A stretch of DNA of 37,771 bases from an uncultured bacterium (GCA_903930015.1 CAIYXB010000133.1:1-37771), one strand, 5' to 3'. Positions 8,443 through 16,990 are shown, numbered from the stretch's first letter. Translations and numbers: made by a program. The notes: a model not told the origin generated them from the sequence alone.

Positions 8443-8597
8443 TTAGTGTGACCTTTATAATTGCTATTGGAGTAATTTGATGACTGATTCAACAACCCTT
8501 ATTGATAAACGAAATATATAGGTGCAATGCACTAACTTTAAAAATGCTAGAATATGTATCTCTATATAATTCAGTAATATTTTACTAAAAAATCAAA

Positions 8598-10109
8598 ATG
8601 GTCGAAGCTAGCATAGTTAACAAAAAAGAATTAAAGCAATCGCGCCAGCGTGACCCGAATGCTGAAAAAGATATTAAGTTTGTTTCTGGTCCAGCTTATA
8701 TTTCTTCGGTGCCACCTTGGTCTTTAGCTCATGAATTAGAACTTAAAGCTGGAGATAAAATCCTTGAGATTAATGGCAAGAAGTTTAGAGATTTTTTTGA
8801 TTTTCAATATCATTTTGAACAAAGTGATTTAGCAGTTCTTCTAGTGCAAAGAGAGATAAAGCAAGATTTAGCTCATCCGCGCGAAGGCGCGAAAGATGGG
8901 CTTCAAACAAGTTTTGAAGAATTTGAAATTGAAATAGAAAAAGATTTTGGTGAGGCTTTGGGATGCGAGTTTGTAACACCTTTGTTTAACGGTGTTCAAG
9001 AGTGTGCGAATGATTGTCCATTTTGTTTTATTGAAAATCAACCCTTTGATGAAACTAGAAAAAGCTTACAGTTAAGAGATGATGATTTTCGCTTGAGCTA
9101 TCTTCATGGTAGTTATGTGACACTCACTAATTTATCTTTTTCAGATAGAAAGCGTATTGAGACTTTAAGACCAGGTCCGCTTTATATCTCTGTTCATGCG
9201 ACAGAGCCAGAAGTCCGCAACTTGATGTTAGGTCGAAAAAAATCGAGTCCAATTATGGATGAACTCAAGTGGCTTGCAAGTTTGGATATACCTGTTCACG
9301 CTCAAATTGTTTTGTGTCCAGGTATGAATGATGGTAAGCATCTTTTAAATACGATAAATGATCTCTATACTCTAAAAGACTCTCCAGTATTGTCTTTAGC
9401 GATAGTGCCAGTAGGGCTCACTAAATATCATAGACGTGGACTTAGACGCTTTGAGCTTGATGAAGCTTTAGATACTATCTCAATGGTAGAAGCCTGGGAA
9501 AATGTTGATGCCAAAAAAAGAGGAAAATTTGTTTTTCTTTCTGATGAGTTTTTCTTGATGACTCACGCTGAAGTCCCAGAAAAAAAATATTATGGTGATT
9601 ATCCAGTTCTTGAAGATGGAGTTGGAATGACTAGGCTGTTTTTGGATGATGTTGAAACACAACTTGCAAAAATTAAACCAAAATCCTTTGGCGAAAAATT
9701 TAAAATATCTTGGATTAATGGAACTATCTCACAGCATGCACTTAGAAAAGTAGCTAAGATGTTTGAAGCTAAGTTCCATAATTTAGAGTTAGAGCCTGTT
9801 TGTATTGATTCAGAATTTTGGGGTACTACTAATGTAACTGGTTTACTTACAGGAAAAGATATTTTTGCAAAAATAAAAGACAAACAAGATCTTGGTGATT
9901 TGGTCTTAATTCCAAGTGTAATGCTTAAAGAAGGTTTTGATATTTTTCTTGATGATATGCATATCGATGAACTTTCTGTGAAACTTAAAACTAAGTGTGT
10001 GAAAGCTTGGGGTGCAAAAGAGATGATTGAACTTTTAACTTCAGAGCAGAGTTTTTCTCAATCTCGCCATAATAAGCAAGATCCCAAAGCCATGAATCCT
10101 GTTCTCTAA
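8598..10109 (+). CDS. DUF512 protein: PDZ plus radical SAM domains
   Basis: A PDZ-like domain (about 30-85, with SLAHELELKAGDKILEING) is followed by a radical-SAM core with the cluster motif CANDCPFCF (Cys136, Cys140, Cys143) and then the DUF512 C-terminal domain. It is 503 residues, slightly longer than usual (about 430-460). Family knowledge: the group is widespread in Firmicutes and Cyanobacteria and annotated as a putative iron-sulfur/radical SAM enzyme; its reaction is not established. Two oddities are visible. Residues about 91-103 (LAHPREGAKDGLQ) are encoded by a GC-rich palindrome and look like an in-frame insertion. The last 119 bp overlap the 3' end of the methyltransferase-like gene on the opposite strand. 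It is monocistronic in context. Confidence 0.92.
   Translation: MVEASIVNKKELKQSRQRDPNAEKDIKFVSGPAYISSVPPWSLAHELELKAGDKILEINGKKFRDFFDFQYHFEQSDLAVLLVQREIKQDLAHPREGAKDGLQTSFEEFEIEIEKDFGEALGCEFVTPLFNGVQECANDCPFCFIENQPFDETRKSLQLRDDDFRLSYLHGSYVTLTNLSFSDRKRIETLRPGPLYISVHATEPEVRNLMLGRKKSSPIMDELKWLASLDIPVHAQIVLCPGMNDGKHLLNTINDLYTLKDSPVLSLAIVPVGLTKYHRRGLRRFELDEALDTISMVEAWENVDAKKRGKFVFLSDEFFLMTHAEVPEKKYYGDYPVLEDGVGMTRLFLDDVETQLAKIKPKSFGEKFKISWINGTISQHALRKVAKMFEAKFHNLELEPVCIDSEFWGTTNVTGLLTGKDIFAKIKDKQDLGDLVLIPSVMLKEGFDIFLDDMHIDELSVKLKTKCVKAWGAKEMIELLTSEQSFSQSRHNKQDPKAMNPVL
8867..8907. repeat. GC-rich palindrome inside the DUF512 coding region
   Basis: GCTCATCCGCGCGAAGGCGCG and the following AAAGATGGGC form nested inverted arms (CGCGC/GCGCG, CATC/GATG, TTT/AAA) around a GAAG tip. 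It is much richer in GC than its surroundings. It remains in frame and falls in the linker between the PDZ and radical SAM parts, as expected for a protein-embedded palindromic insertion. Confidence 0.5.
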
Positions 10110-10845
10110 AGTCTTTTAGTAAAGTGTGGTCAATAGTGGGGTTAGATTCTAACTCTTTACCTTCTTTATTTACTACTATTCTTTCGGTATCAGTTAGTAG
10201 ATGAACAGTTGTTTCTTCTGGAAAAGCTTTTAAGTATTCTATGTGGTTTGTTTCAAAACTTTCTAAAAAAGCTTTGAGGGTGGTGGTTTCAAGCATTTTT
10301 TTCTTTTTTGAAAAATACTCAAAAGCTAAAGAAAGCTGAGAGAGTAAATTGCAGGAAAGTACATAATCAAGTTCTTCTTCTAGTAAAAAGTGAATTGGTT
10401 TTTTATAAATTAGATTTTTTAATTTCTGATCAAAAAGCTCTTTGTTTTTACCGTGGTTTTGCCAAAGATAGTAGGCTTCTTTTAGAGTAGAGCTTATGTC
10501 AACTTGTTCAAAACGACAATTATCGTATTGTTTAATCTCGTTTATAGATTCTTGTAAAAAGAAAATATCAACTAAAATTACTTCTTTGAACTGATCAGAA
10601 AACTCTTTTAAGGGCACGTCTAAAAGTAGTCCAGCACCAATAATTAGAGCCTTTCTTTTGTTTGTGAGTTTGGAAATTGTTTTTATGATTTCTTGCTTGG
10701 ATTTTTCTTGGTGTTCAAGCCAAAGATCTTTTTGTCTTTTTTTGCGATATTTAATTCCAATAATTTCTTGTACTAGTCCGAGTTTCACCAAGTATTTTGG
10801 TGCTAAGAAAGAGTGAAATAAAAAATCAATACTTTCTTCGATCAT
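9991..10845 (-). CDS. Methyltransferase-like protein of unknown substrate (284 aa)
   Basis: Residues about 65-95 (KALIIGAGLLLDVPLKEFSD followed by EVILVDIFFLQ) fit the first beta strand, glycine loop and acidic second strand of a class I SAM-binding fold; the loop GAG is shorter than the classical GxGxG. No export signal is seen. The C-terminal DSWLWDLAYYGEIEKN could be a conserved end motif. No precise family was recognised. It overlaps the DUF512 gene tail-to-tail by 119 bp, and both readings look like genuine protein. The 435-bp repeat element lies just upstream of its start, between it and the SpoA gene on the same strand. Confidence 0.72.
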   Translation of the reverse strand: MIEESIDFLFHSFLAPKYLVKLGLVQEIIGIKYRKKRQKDLWLEHQEKSKQEIIKTISKLTNKRKALIIGAGLLLDVPLKEFSDQFKEVILVDIFFLQESINEIKQYDNCRFEQVDISSTLKEAYYLWQNHGKNKELFDQKLKNLIYKKPIHFLLEEELDYVLSCNLLSQLSLAFEYFSKKKKMLETTTLKAFLESFETNHIEYLKAFPEETTVHLLTDTERIVVNKEGKELESNPTIDHTLLKDFREQDSWLWDLAYYGEIEKNSALKLKVQSSLLHPKLSHT

Positions 10846-10903
10846 ACTTCAAAATTATCTCATCTTTTTGTATTGCAGCTAATCTAAAATAGTAAGCTGA
10901 AAT

Positions 10904-11341
10904 GTCATTGCTCTAATGGTCATGAAATTCGTTGACAATTTTTCTGCAATAAAACTTTCGCTATATCTCAATTATTTCAAGCTGGTCATTCCAATGGGTT
11001 CAAACTTCCCTCCGCAAGGGAAAATCCTATGATTGTCTCACAAACGCATCCGCTCTTAAATTCACTTTAGACACTTAAATGATTTCAGACTGGTTCGCCA
11101 ATTATGGATTTTCACTTTGCTCCAGTCGTTTTCACCTCATTTCCATTTAAAGCTTAAAATAATTGAGATAAAGCTATTAGTGTTAATTAGGTCTAATTGC
11201 AATCAAATGAAATCACCTTTTTTCTAAGCGTTTGCGTAAGCTCAGGCGCAGAAAAAAGAGTGATTTCATTTGATTATTGCAATAGAGTTAATGATTACTA
11301 CTTAAACTGTCAACGAATTTCATGACCTTTATAGCGATGAC
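10904..11341. repeat. 435-bp structured repeat element, copy 1
   Basis: Bounded by inverted repeats of about 37 bp: left GTCATTGCTCTAATGGTCAT..., right ending ...ATAGCGATGAC. A 20-bp stretch, GGTCATGAAATTCGTTGACA, is perfectly repeated (10918-10937 and inverted at 11308-11327). Inside are two further structures. Arms at 10960-10982 and 11152-11174 (TATCTCAATTATTTCAAGC type) enclose a stem GAAAATCC/GGATTTTC. A long hairpin at 11201-11275 has arms AATCAAATGAAATCAC and GTGATTTCATTTGATT. A diverged copy in opposite orientation lies at 19188-19620. No protein-coding potential was seen. It fills nearly all of the gap 10846-11379. Confidence 0.85.
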
Positions 11342-11379
11342 GTAAAATTTCCTTTTGAAAAATTATATTTATCAAAGAC

Positions 11380-12660
11380 CTAGTAAAGGTCTTCTAGTTC
11401 GTCTAATTCTTTAGGATCAATTCCAATATCTTCAAGTTCTCTGTCAAGGCTATCATCAGAGTCTTCATCAAAACTGTTGAAATTGTTCGATCTGCTATTT
11501 AAAAAAGAACCAGTTTCTTCTTGTTCTTGAAAAGCTTCTCTTGTACCAAGTGATTCTCTGCCACTTAAGCTAGGAGCTTGCATGCGAGTGTCAGTATTAC
11601 TTAATTTAGCGTCAACAGCTTTTTTGATGTTAGTTTTGCTAATTTTAATTCCAAATTGGTTGCCTACAATAACTAAATTGCCAGAGGCTATTGGTTTGTC
11701 ACCAGGAGCAACTAAAGTGAGCTGCGAATCAATTAATAATCCCAAAGGCAAAATACCTCCTGATTCAAGTTCTAAAATTTTACTAAGAGGCATTTGCACA
11801 GATTTAAATTTCGCCGTAAGTTCAACGGGTAAATCTGTAAGTAAATCTTCGCTATGGTTTTCGTCTCGGTTCATTGAATTTACATTTAAATCATAGTACA
11901 AATCCCTATAATTAGGATTATCTTTTGCAGGAAGTCCTACATTAAATAAGAGTTGATCTAGCTCTGATTTGTTCCAGATAAGATGGCGAATATCACTATT
12001 TTCAAAAACTATTAAGTCATCTTCTTCTAAACCTCTTATTTCGCTTATTTTAAGCTTACTTTTTCCGACATCAAGGTCTAAAGGTACTTCTATATCTAAA
12101 TTAGCTAGAGTTGATCTTAAATCATATGCAGCTTTAATTTTTAAGTTCGATGGTACCAAGCCAGGCGGAACACCAATAGCAATTGATCCAAGATCTTTGT
12201 CGTCGATTTCAATACCCCAAATCAAATAAATAAAATTCCCATTTGAATTTGGAATTGAAAGTCTCCAATAATCATTCCAGAAATTTTCTAATTCAACAAA
12301 GAAGTTTTCAAAAACAGATAATTCAAGTGGAGTGATTTGTTTTAATTTAAAAGGTTTACCATTGTCGCCAAGGCTATTTTTAAGAACTCTGTCAATAAAA
12401 ATTTTATTGACTCTAAATTGTCCTGCAATGTTGGTGCCTGTATCCCATTCAGCTACAAGTCCTTGCCATGCTTTGTCTTGTATATCTCTTGTTACTGCAA
12501 TTAATCTTGACTTGCAGGTTATACCCCAAAACTCATTAATGAGTTCATGAACTTTATATTCATTTTCAAACCATGGCAGTAGTTCATCAAGATTTAGAAA
12601 TCTTGATTTATTGAACTCAAGGCCAAAGGCTTCATGTGTTAATTTACAGTTCACGTTCAT
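11380..12660 (-). CDS. SpoA-domain protein (FliN/FliM/SctQ-like) with acidic tail
   Basis: 426 residues. The second SpoA domain is clear at about 273-343: DLPVELTAKFKSVQMPLSKI, then LELESGGILPLG and GNLVIVGNQFGIKIS, the classic FliN/SctQ pattern. A weaker SpoA-like segment lies at about 187-225 (LDIEVPLDLDVGKSKLKISE), giving the FliM/SctQ-style two-domain plan after an N-terminal domain of about 180 residues. Family knowledge: such proteins build the cytosolic C-ring or sorting platform of flagella or type III secretion. SpoA usually ends the protein, but here about 80 extra residues follow, ending in a strongly acidic segment (FDEDSDDSLDRELEDIGIDP). No other flagellar or type III gene is in the window, so the system it serves is unknown. 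Confidence 0.8.
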   Translation of the reverse strand: MNVNCKLTHEAFGLEFNKSRFLNLDELLPWFENEYKVHELINEFWGITCKSRLIAVTRDIQDKAWQGLVAEWDTGTNIAGQFRVNKIFIDRVLKNSLGDNGKPFKLKQITPLELSVFENFFVELENFWNDYWRLSIPNSNGNFIYLIWGIEIDDKDLGSIAIGVPPGLVPSNLKIKAAYDLRSTLANLDIEVPLDLDVGKSKLKISEIRGLEEDDLIVFENSDIRHLIWNKSELDQLLFNVGLPAKDNPNYRDLYYDLNVNSMNRDENHSEDLLTDLPVELTAKFKSVQMPLSKILELESGGILPLGLLIDSQLTLVAPGDKPIASGNLVIVGNQFGIKISKTNIKKAVDAKLSNTDTRMQAPSLSGRESLGTREAFQEQEETGSFLNSRSNNFNSFDEDSDDSLDRELEDIGIDPKELDELEDLY

Positions 12661-12926
12661 CAGATAATCTCAATCAAGCAATTCGCAAAAATTAAGATTC
12701 ATAAATGATTTACCTCGTTGTTATAAAGCTTAAACTAAACCTCTAGGTCATCTAATCTAGATATTTAGATGTATTATTTAAAATCACTAAATTTTTAGCT
12801 TGTTTTATTAGCTTTGTTAACAGTAGCTAGTGGACTTTTTCTAAAAGTGATAAAAATCAAGCATTAGCTTGGTATAAATAAAATAATGACTAGGTATTAG
12901 TCGAAAGAAGCAAAAATAGATAGCGA

Positions 12927-13733
12927 ATGATTTTAAATTACTATTCTAAAGGTGATCCAAATGATCCCATCGTTGTTTTTTTGCATGGTAGTGCAAGTGA
13001 TGCGACAGTCTGGTTAAATGAACTCAATATAGTAGCTTCAAGAGGTTATTACTGTCTTGCTATTGACCTTCGAGGACACGGTGAGACTAGATTAATGCAA
13101 CAGCCTAGAGCTCATGTGAAGATTGATATAGACTCTCATGTTCATGATGTAATTGAAACACTCACCAGCATGAATATTTTCCCTCAAAAGAAAATTATAA
13201 TTGTTACTCATAGTTTTGGTGGACTTGTTGCTGTTTATTTAGCTGATAAATTTCCTGATCTAATTGAAAAGCAGATTCTAGTTTGTTTGCCACCAAAGCT
13301 TGTTTCGCCTGTAAAAGATTTTTTAAAAATACTTTTGGGTAAACCTATTGATATTATTCAGCAGAATTTAGATTTTGTTAGAAAATTTGTTTTAAGACCA
13401 AGGTATATGTCTTCAATAATGACAAATGCACCAGTCTTAAGAGAAATTTACAAACACGTTCGTTCTTGGAGTGCTTTTCGAAGGATGTCAAAATCAAAAT
13501 ATCAGGGACCTATTTATTTGGCGGCTGGAAGGTTTGATTTGGTGGCACCAGCTCCCCTTGTTCATAGACTTTCTTTGTCTTTGAAAAATTCTGAATTTGA
13601 ACTTTTCAAATGGTCTGGACATGCTCTTATGGAAGATGAGCCAGAAAAATTTATTTTGTGGTTAATTAAATGTATCTCCGGTAAAGAAGATAATGAGATT
13701 AAGTTACTTGAAGAAACAGAAAAAATAAATTAA
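12927..13733 (+). CDS. Alpha/beta hydrolase
   Basis: 268 residues with the canonical features: oxyanion-region VVFLHGSASDATVW (about 16-29), DLRGHGET (47-54), nucleophile elbow THSFGG with Ser96, acid loop AAGRFDLVAPAP and catalytic His in SGHALMEDEPEKF. No signal peptide, so it is cytosolic. It resembles the broad carboxylesterase/lactonase/haloperoxidase branch; the substrate cannot be told from sequence. It is divergent from the SpoA gene across a 266-bp gap and its 3' end overlaps the next minus-strand gene by 30 bp. Confidence 0.9.
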   Translation: MILNYYSKGDPNDPIVVFLHGSASDATVWLNELNIVASRGYYCLAIDLRGHGETRLMQQPRAHVKIDIDSHVHDVIETLTSMNIFPQKKIIIVTHSFGGLVAVYLADKFPDLIEKQILVCLPPKLVSPVKDFLKILLGKPIDIIQQNLDFVRKFVLRPRYMSSIMTNAPVLREIYKHVRSWSAFRRMSKSKYQGPIYLAAGRFDLVAPAPLVHRLSLSLKNSEFELFKWSGHALMEDEPEKFILWLIKCISGKEDNEIKLLEETEKIN

Positions 13734-14828
13734 CAAAAATATTATTAGAAAAATCATTAATGCAAATTTCATTTCAACTAAATATCTAAATAAAATTCTT
13801 AGGTAAACATTTTGCTTGTAAATTTTTTCGTATGCTTGATTTAGCTTTAGTTCCTTTGGGTAATCAGGTCTTGTTAATATCAATGTATGAAGGGGTTTGA
13901 TTGGATCTTCGTACATTAATATAAATTGATGCTCTTTTTTTGTAAGATTTTTATGATTAATAGTTTCTTGGTCTTCATTAAAAAAATACTTGCATATAAA
14001 TTCAAAGTTTACAGCTTGAGCTAAAGAATTTCCATAGAAGCATGGATCGAAATAATCTAAACCCGGCTTAGAGCTGGCGTTAAAGTCTGAAGCAATGAAA
14101 ATACCACTAACCTTAAGCTTAAATAGTATTCTGCGTATAGCCCTCAGCGCCCCATACGAATAAATAATTGTTGATGTGCGATTTGGTCTAAAACAAGAAT
14201 CAAGAATTATTTGGTGATCAAGTTTAATTTCTTTTTGAAAATCAAGTGTTAGAAATTTTTGTTGCTTCCTTATTTTTTTGATCTTTTCTGATGAACTAAG
14301 ATCGATACTTATGTATTTTTCTAGGTATTCATTTTTTAGTGAGTCCTTTGCAATAACTCTTGCCGGCAACTGATCAAGAAGATAATTACACATAATTAAG
14401 TCATACTCGTGGTCTTGAATTTCATTCATTTGAAAATTGATATCAAGTTTGAGGTATATGACTTTATCTTTGTATGAATCAAGTTTTTTGCTTGTTTGCA
14501 ATTCATCTAAAGTTTTTTGAGAGTAATCTGAAACGGTATATTTTAGTTTAGAAAAATAATTCTTCTGATCGATATCCTCAAAAGCTTTTAAAAAATTATA
14601 TGCAAATTCAGCATTGCCTGAACCAAGCTCAAGTATTTTGATTTCTTCAAGTTCTTTGTTAAGATTTCCTAGACATTCGTAGAAAAAAATAGCCTTTTTG
14701 AAGGCTTCAAAATAATTTGAAATTCCGGTATAAGGGACTTCACCCTTTGACCATGCTTTAAGACCACGATTTAAAAAATAATCGTTATGTAAATCCCAAA
14801 TTTCTGATTCATCAAATCGCTTGAACAC
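13704..14828 (-). CDS. Membrane-anchored SAM-dependent methyltransferase-like protein
   Basis: 374 residues. SAM motif I ILELGSGNAEFAYNFL lies at about 64-79, a post-motif acidic strand at YTVSDYS, and motif IV-like DLIMCNYLLDQLPARV. This resembles the MidA/DUF185 group of protein methyltransferases, but assignment is loose. The last 22 residues (FALMIFLIIFLLIYFFCFFK at the end) form a hydrophobic C-terminal anchor, which is unusual for this fold and suggests tail-anchoring to the inner membrane. It overlaps the alpha/beta hydrolase tail-to-tail by 30 bp. Confidence 0.78.
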   Translation of the reverse strand: MFKRFDESEIWDLHNDYFLNRGLKAWSKGEVPYTGISNYFEAFKKAIFFYECLGNLNKELEEIKILELGSGNAEFAYNFLKAFEDIDQKNYFSKLKYTVSDYSQKTLDELQTSKKLDSYKDKVIYLKLDINFQMNEIQDHEYDLIMCNYLLDQLPARVIAKDSLKNEYLEKYISIDLSSSEKIKKIRKQQKFLTLDFQKEIKLDHQIILDSCFRPNRTSTIIYSYGALRAIRRILFKLKVSGIFIASDFNASSKPGLDYFDPCFYGNSLAQAVNFEFICKYFFNEDQETINHKNLTKKEHQFILMYEDPIKPLHTLILTRPDYPKELKLNQAYEKIYKQNVYLRILFRYLVEMKFALMIFLIIFLLIYFFCFFK

Positions 14829-14862
14829 TTTTAATAGTTTAAATCCTGTTTAGCTATGGACC

Positions 14863-14890
14863 AAAAAAAAGCCCACCACAAGGGTAGGCT
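14863..14890 (-). terminator. Rho-independent terminator
   Basis: On the minus strand AGCCTACC-CTTGTG-GGTGGGCT is followed by a run of eight T. It lies 31 bp past the stop of the small secreted gene 14921-15184 and should end its transcript before the methyltransferase gene. Confidence 0.88.
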
Positions 14891-14920
14891 TAAATCTATA
14901 GTTATAAGCTAAACGCTTGT

Positions 14921-15184
14921 TTAGATTAAGAAATAACCTTCTTCGAAACCACTAAAATCTTGATCAGTTACTAATTCATAAAGACCAACAGATGTAGCAG
15001 TAACTAGTCTTACAGGAAGTTTAACTAACCAAACTAGCGCGTTTCCAACCCCACATGCTACACAAGTTGTGTCAGATGTTTTAGAACTATGCGACGATGT
15101 CGGTTTTGTTCTATTCACTCCATCTGCTAAAACTGGCGTTGCAGTAAAGATAGCTAATAACGCAATAATCAATGCTTTTTTCAT
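14921..15184 (-). CDS. Small secreted protein of unknown function (87 aa)
   Basis: The ATG at 15182-15184 is preferred because it gives a textbook signal peptide (MKKALIIALLAIFTATPVLA, cleavage before DG). An upstream in-frame start would put 14 non-signal residues in front. The mature part of about 67 residues has a Ser/Thr-rich stretch, a CVAC pair and a hydrophobic amphipathic segment (NALVWLVKLPVRLVTATSVG), then an acidic end. No family was recognised. The CVAC pair could bind metal or form a disulfide. It is a single-gene unit with its own terminator at 14863-14890. Confidence 0.72.
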   Translation of the reverse strand: MKKALIIALLAIFTATPVLADGVNRTKPTSSHSSKTSDTTCVACGVGNALVWLVKLPVRLVTATSVGLYELVTDQDFSGFEEGYFLI

Positions 15185-15335
15185 ACAAACTGAGTATAAG
15201 GGTTGATAGAGCTTTTGTAAAGTCATTACATTTTAGATATCACATAATTCATAAATTCATAATGAAATGCCATGAAACTTATGTTGAACAGAGCTAAGCA
15301 ATTTATTTTTATAAAATGTATTATTTTACTGCTTT

Positions 15336-16952
15336 ATGTTGGAAAATTTTGGATTTGAAAATTTTATCGGAGTAATCGGTGGACTTGCCGTCTTTATGCT
15401 TGGACTTGATATGATGAGCTCCAATCTAAGTAAAGCTGCTGGCAATACTTTCAAATTAATTCTGGAGAAGGCTACCGACAATAGAGCGATTGGTGTTTTA
15501 GTGGGTACTCTTGTGACCGCAGTAATTCAGTCAAGTAGTGCGACAACAACAATTTTAATTTCCTTAGTTCAATCACAATTAATAAGTTTCGAAAGAAGTA
15601 TCGCTGTTATTTTAGGTGCCAATATCGGAACCACAGTCACCGGACAGATTATGGCTTTTGACGTCACTAAATATTCTTTGATATTGGTTGCTTTAGGTTA
15701 TTTGTTGATGATTCTTTCGAAAAGAACAAGAACCAAAAACATTGCTTACATAATTATTGGTCTTGGTTTTATTTTTCAAGGACTTGAGATTATGTCTAAC
15801 TCAATGTCCGTATTGAGAGATTCACCGTATTTTCTTGGCTTAATGAGTAGTTTTGAGGATGTTGGTCTTGGAATTTTAGCTGGGACTATTTTTACAGCAC
15901 TCATTCAATCTAGTAGTGCAAGCATTGGTATTGCTATAGGACTTGCATCAGAGGGACTAATAACTATAGAAGCAGCAGTGCCATTAATTTTAGGAGCTAA
16001 TATTGGTACTTGTATAACAGCTATTCTCGCTGCTATAAATACAGGCTCTGCTGCAAAGCGAGTTGCAGTTGCTCATCTTTTTTTTAACGTGACAGGCGTA
16101 CTTCTTTTTGCGTTTTGGGTTCCTGATTTTATTAATTTTATAAAAGTTATTACTCTAGATACGGGTAATATACCTAGGCTTATGGCAAATGCACAGACCG
16201 CTTTTAATGTCATTATGACTTTGATTTGGTTTCCTTTTATTGGACTTCTAGAGAAGATTTCTTGTTTTATTATCAAAGAAGATCTAAACCCTCCTAAAGC
16301 CAAATATTATTTCCCTAGAATTAGCAGTCTCTCTCAAAGTCCTGAGCTTTTGTTTGTTCAGTCAAATGATGCTATTAAAAATTACAAGAATGTTGTAAAA
16401 GATATGTTGTGGCTTTCTCGTGATTTTTTTATAAAAAAGGAAAAAGATAAGGAAGCTCGATTATTAGAGATTAGAGAATATCAAATTGAGTTTAGAATTG
16501 ATATCCTAAACTTTTTAAGTCGTATTGTTAAGCAGAAGCTTGACTTTAAAGATGTCTCAAAAGCACTGAATCTAGTGAGTTTGGTAAATGAGATAGAGCA
16601 CATTGCATTTAAGTTAGAGAGTTCACTTGTTGCACTTCATCATAATGTACCTGCGTTTGATCAGAGATACACGGGTTTAGAAGAATATTTCATAAAAACT
16701 GTAAAATGCTATTCGAAAGCATGTAATGCAGTCATGTATGATTCTTATGAAGATTCGCAAAATATTTTAGAGAGACTAGATGAGCTCAAGACAATCGAAG
16801 AAGAACTCAGGAATAAATCTGTTGATGATTTACTTGACGGTGGTGATTATGAAAGTGAGAAACTTAATCTTTGGGTGCTTGAGTTTATCCGTAGTGTTAA
16901 TGCGACTTCTCGAAGAATTTGTAATATTGTAAAGCTTGCTAAAGTCGTATAG
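15336..16952 (+). CDS. Na/Pi cotransporter family protein (NptA-like) with PhoU-like domain
   Basis: Inner-membrane sodium-phosphate symporter. The 538 residues contain two inverted-topology repeats with the family signatures QSSSATT (65-71) and QSSSA (191-195), each followed by a GANIGT motif (about 94-99 and 220-225). About eight to nine hydrophobic spans lie in residues 1-310. The C-terminal cytosolic part (about 345-530) is helical and charged, like PhoU, as in many bacterial members. It probably moves phosphate across the inner membrane, in or out. It is a single-gene unit; no pho box was recognised upstream. Confidence 0.93.
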   Translation: MLENFGFENFIGVIGGLAVFMLGLDMMSSNLSKAAGNTFKLILEKATDNRAIGVLVGTLVTAVIQSSSATTTILISLVQSQLISFERSIAVILGANIGTTVTGQIMAFDVTKYSLILVALGYLLMILSKRTRTKNIAYIIIGLGFIFQGLEIMSNSMSVLRDSPYFLGLMSSFEDVGLGILAGTIFTALIQSSSASIGIAIGLASEGLITIEAAVPLILGANIGTCITAILAAINTGSAAKRVAVAHLFFNVTGVLLFAFWVPDFINFIKVITLDTGNIPRLMANAQTAFNVIMTLIWFPFIGLLEKISCFIIKEDLNPPKAKYYFPRISSLSQSPELLFVQSNDAIKNYKNVVKDMLWLSRDFFIKKEKDKEARLLEIREYQIEFRIDILNFLSRIVKQKLDFKDVSKALNLVSLVNEIEHIAFKLESSLVALHHNVPAFDQRYTGLEEYFIKTVKCYSKACNAVMYDSYEDSQNILERLDELKTIEEELRNKSVDDLLDGGDYESEKLNLWVLEFIRSVNATSRRICNIVKLAKVV

Positions 16953-16990
16953 AAACTTTTTTGATTCTCTATATCTGGAATCTCTTATTT

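Larger units (their letters stand above)
8071..8597. other. Long divergent intergenic region between ispE and the DUF512 gene
   Basis: This 527-bp gap holds two adjacent palindromic elements (8173-8307 and 8325-8442). It also holds a 13-codon ORF with a GGAG ribosome-binding site (8480-8521) and a TATAAT box at 8565-8570 that may serve the DUF512 gene, although no good -35 box is properly spaced. The inverted pair AAATTATC/GATAATTA lies at about 8081-8099 near the ispE start. I do not believe the longer ORF at 8114-8323, because it lies across the first palindrome. Confidence 0.6.

Noticed and set aside
10985-11025. GGGTTCAAACTTCC resembling a tRNA T-arm inside the 435-bp repeat
   Set aside because: No acceptor, D or anticodon stems can be placed around it and no CCA end is present.
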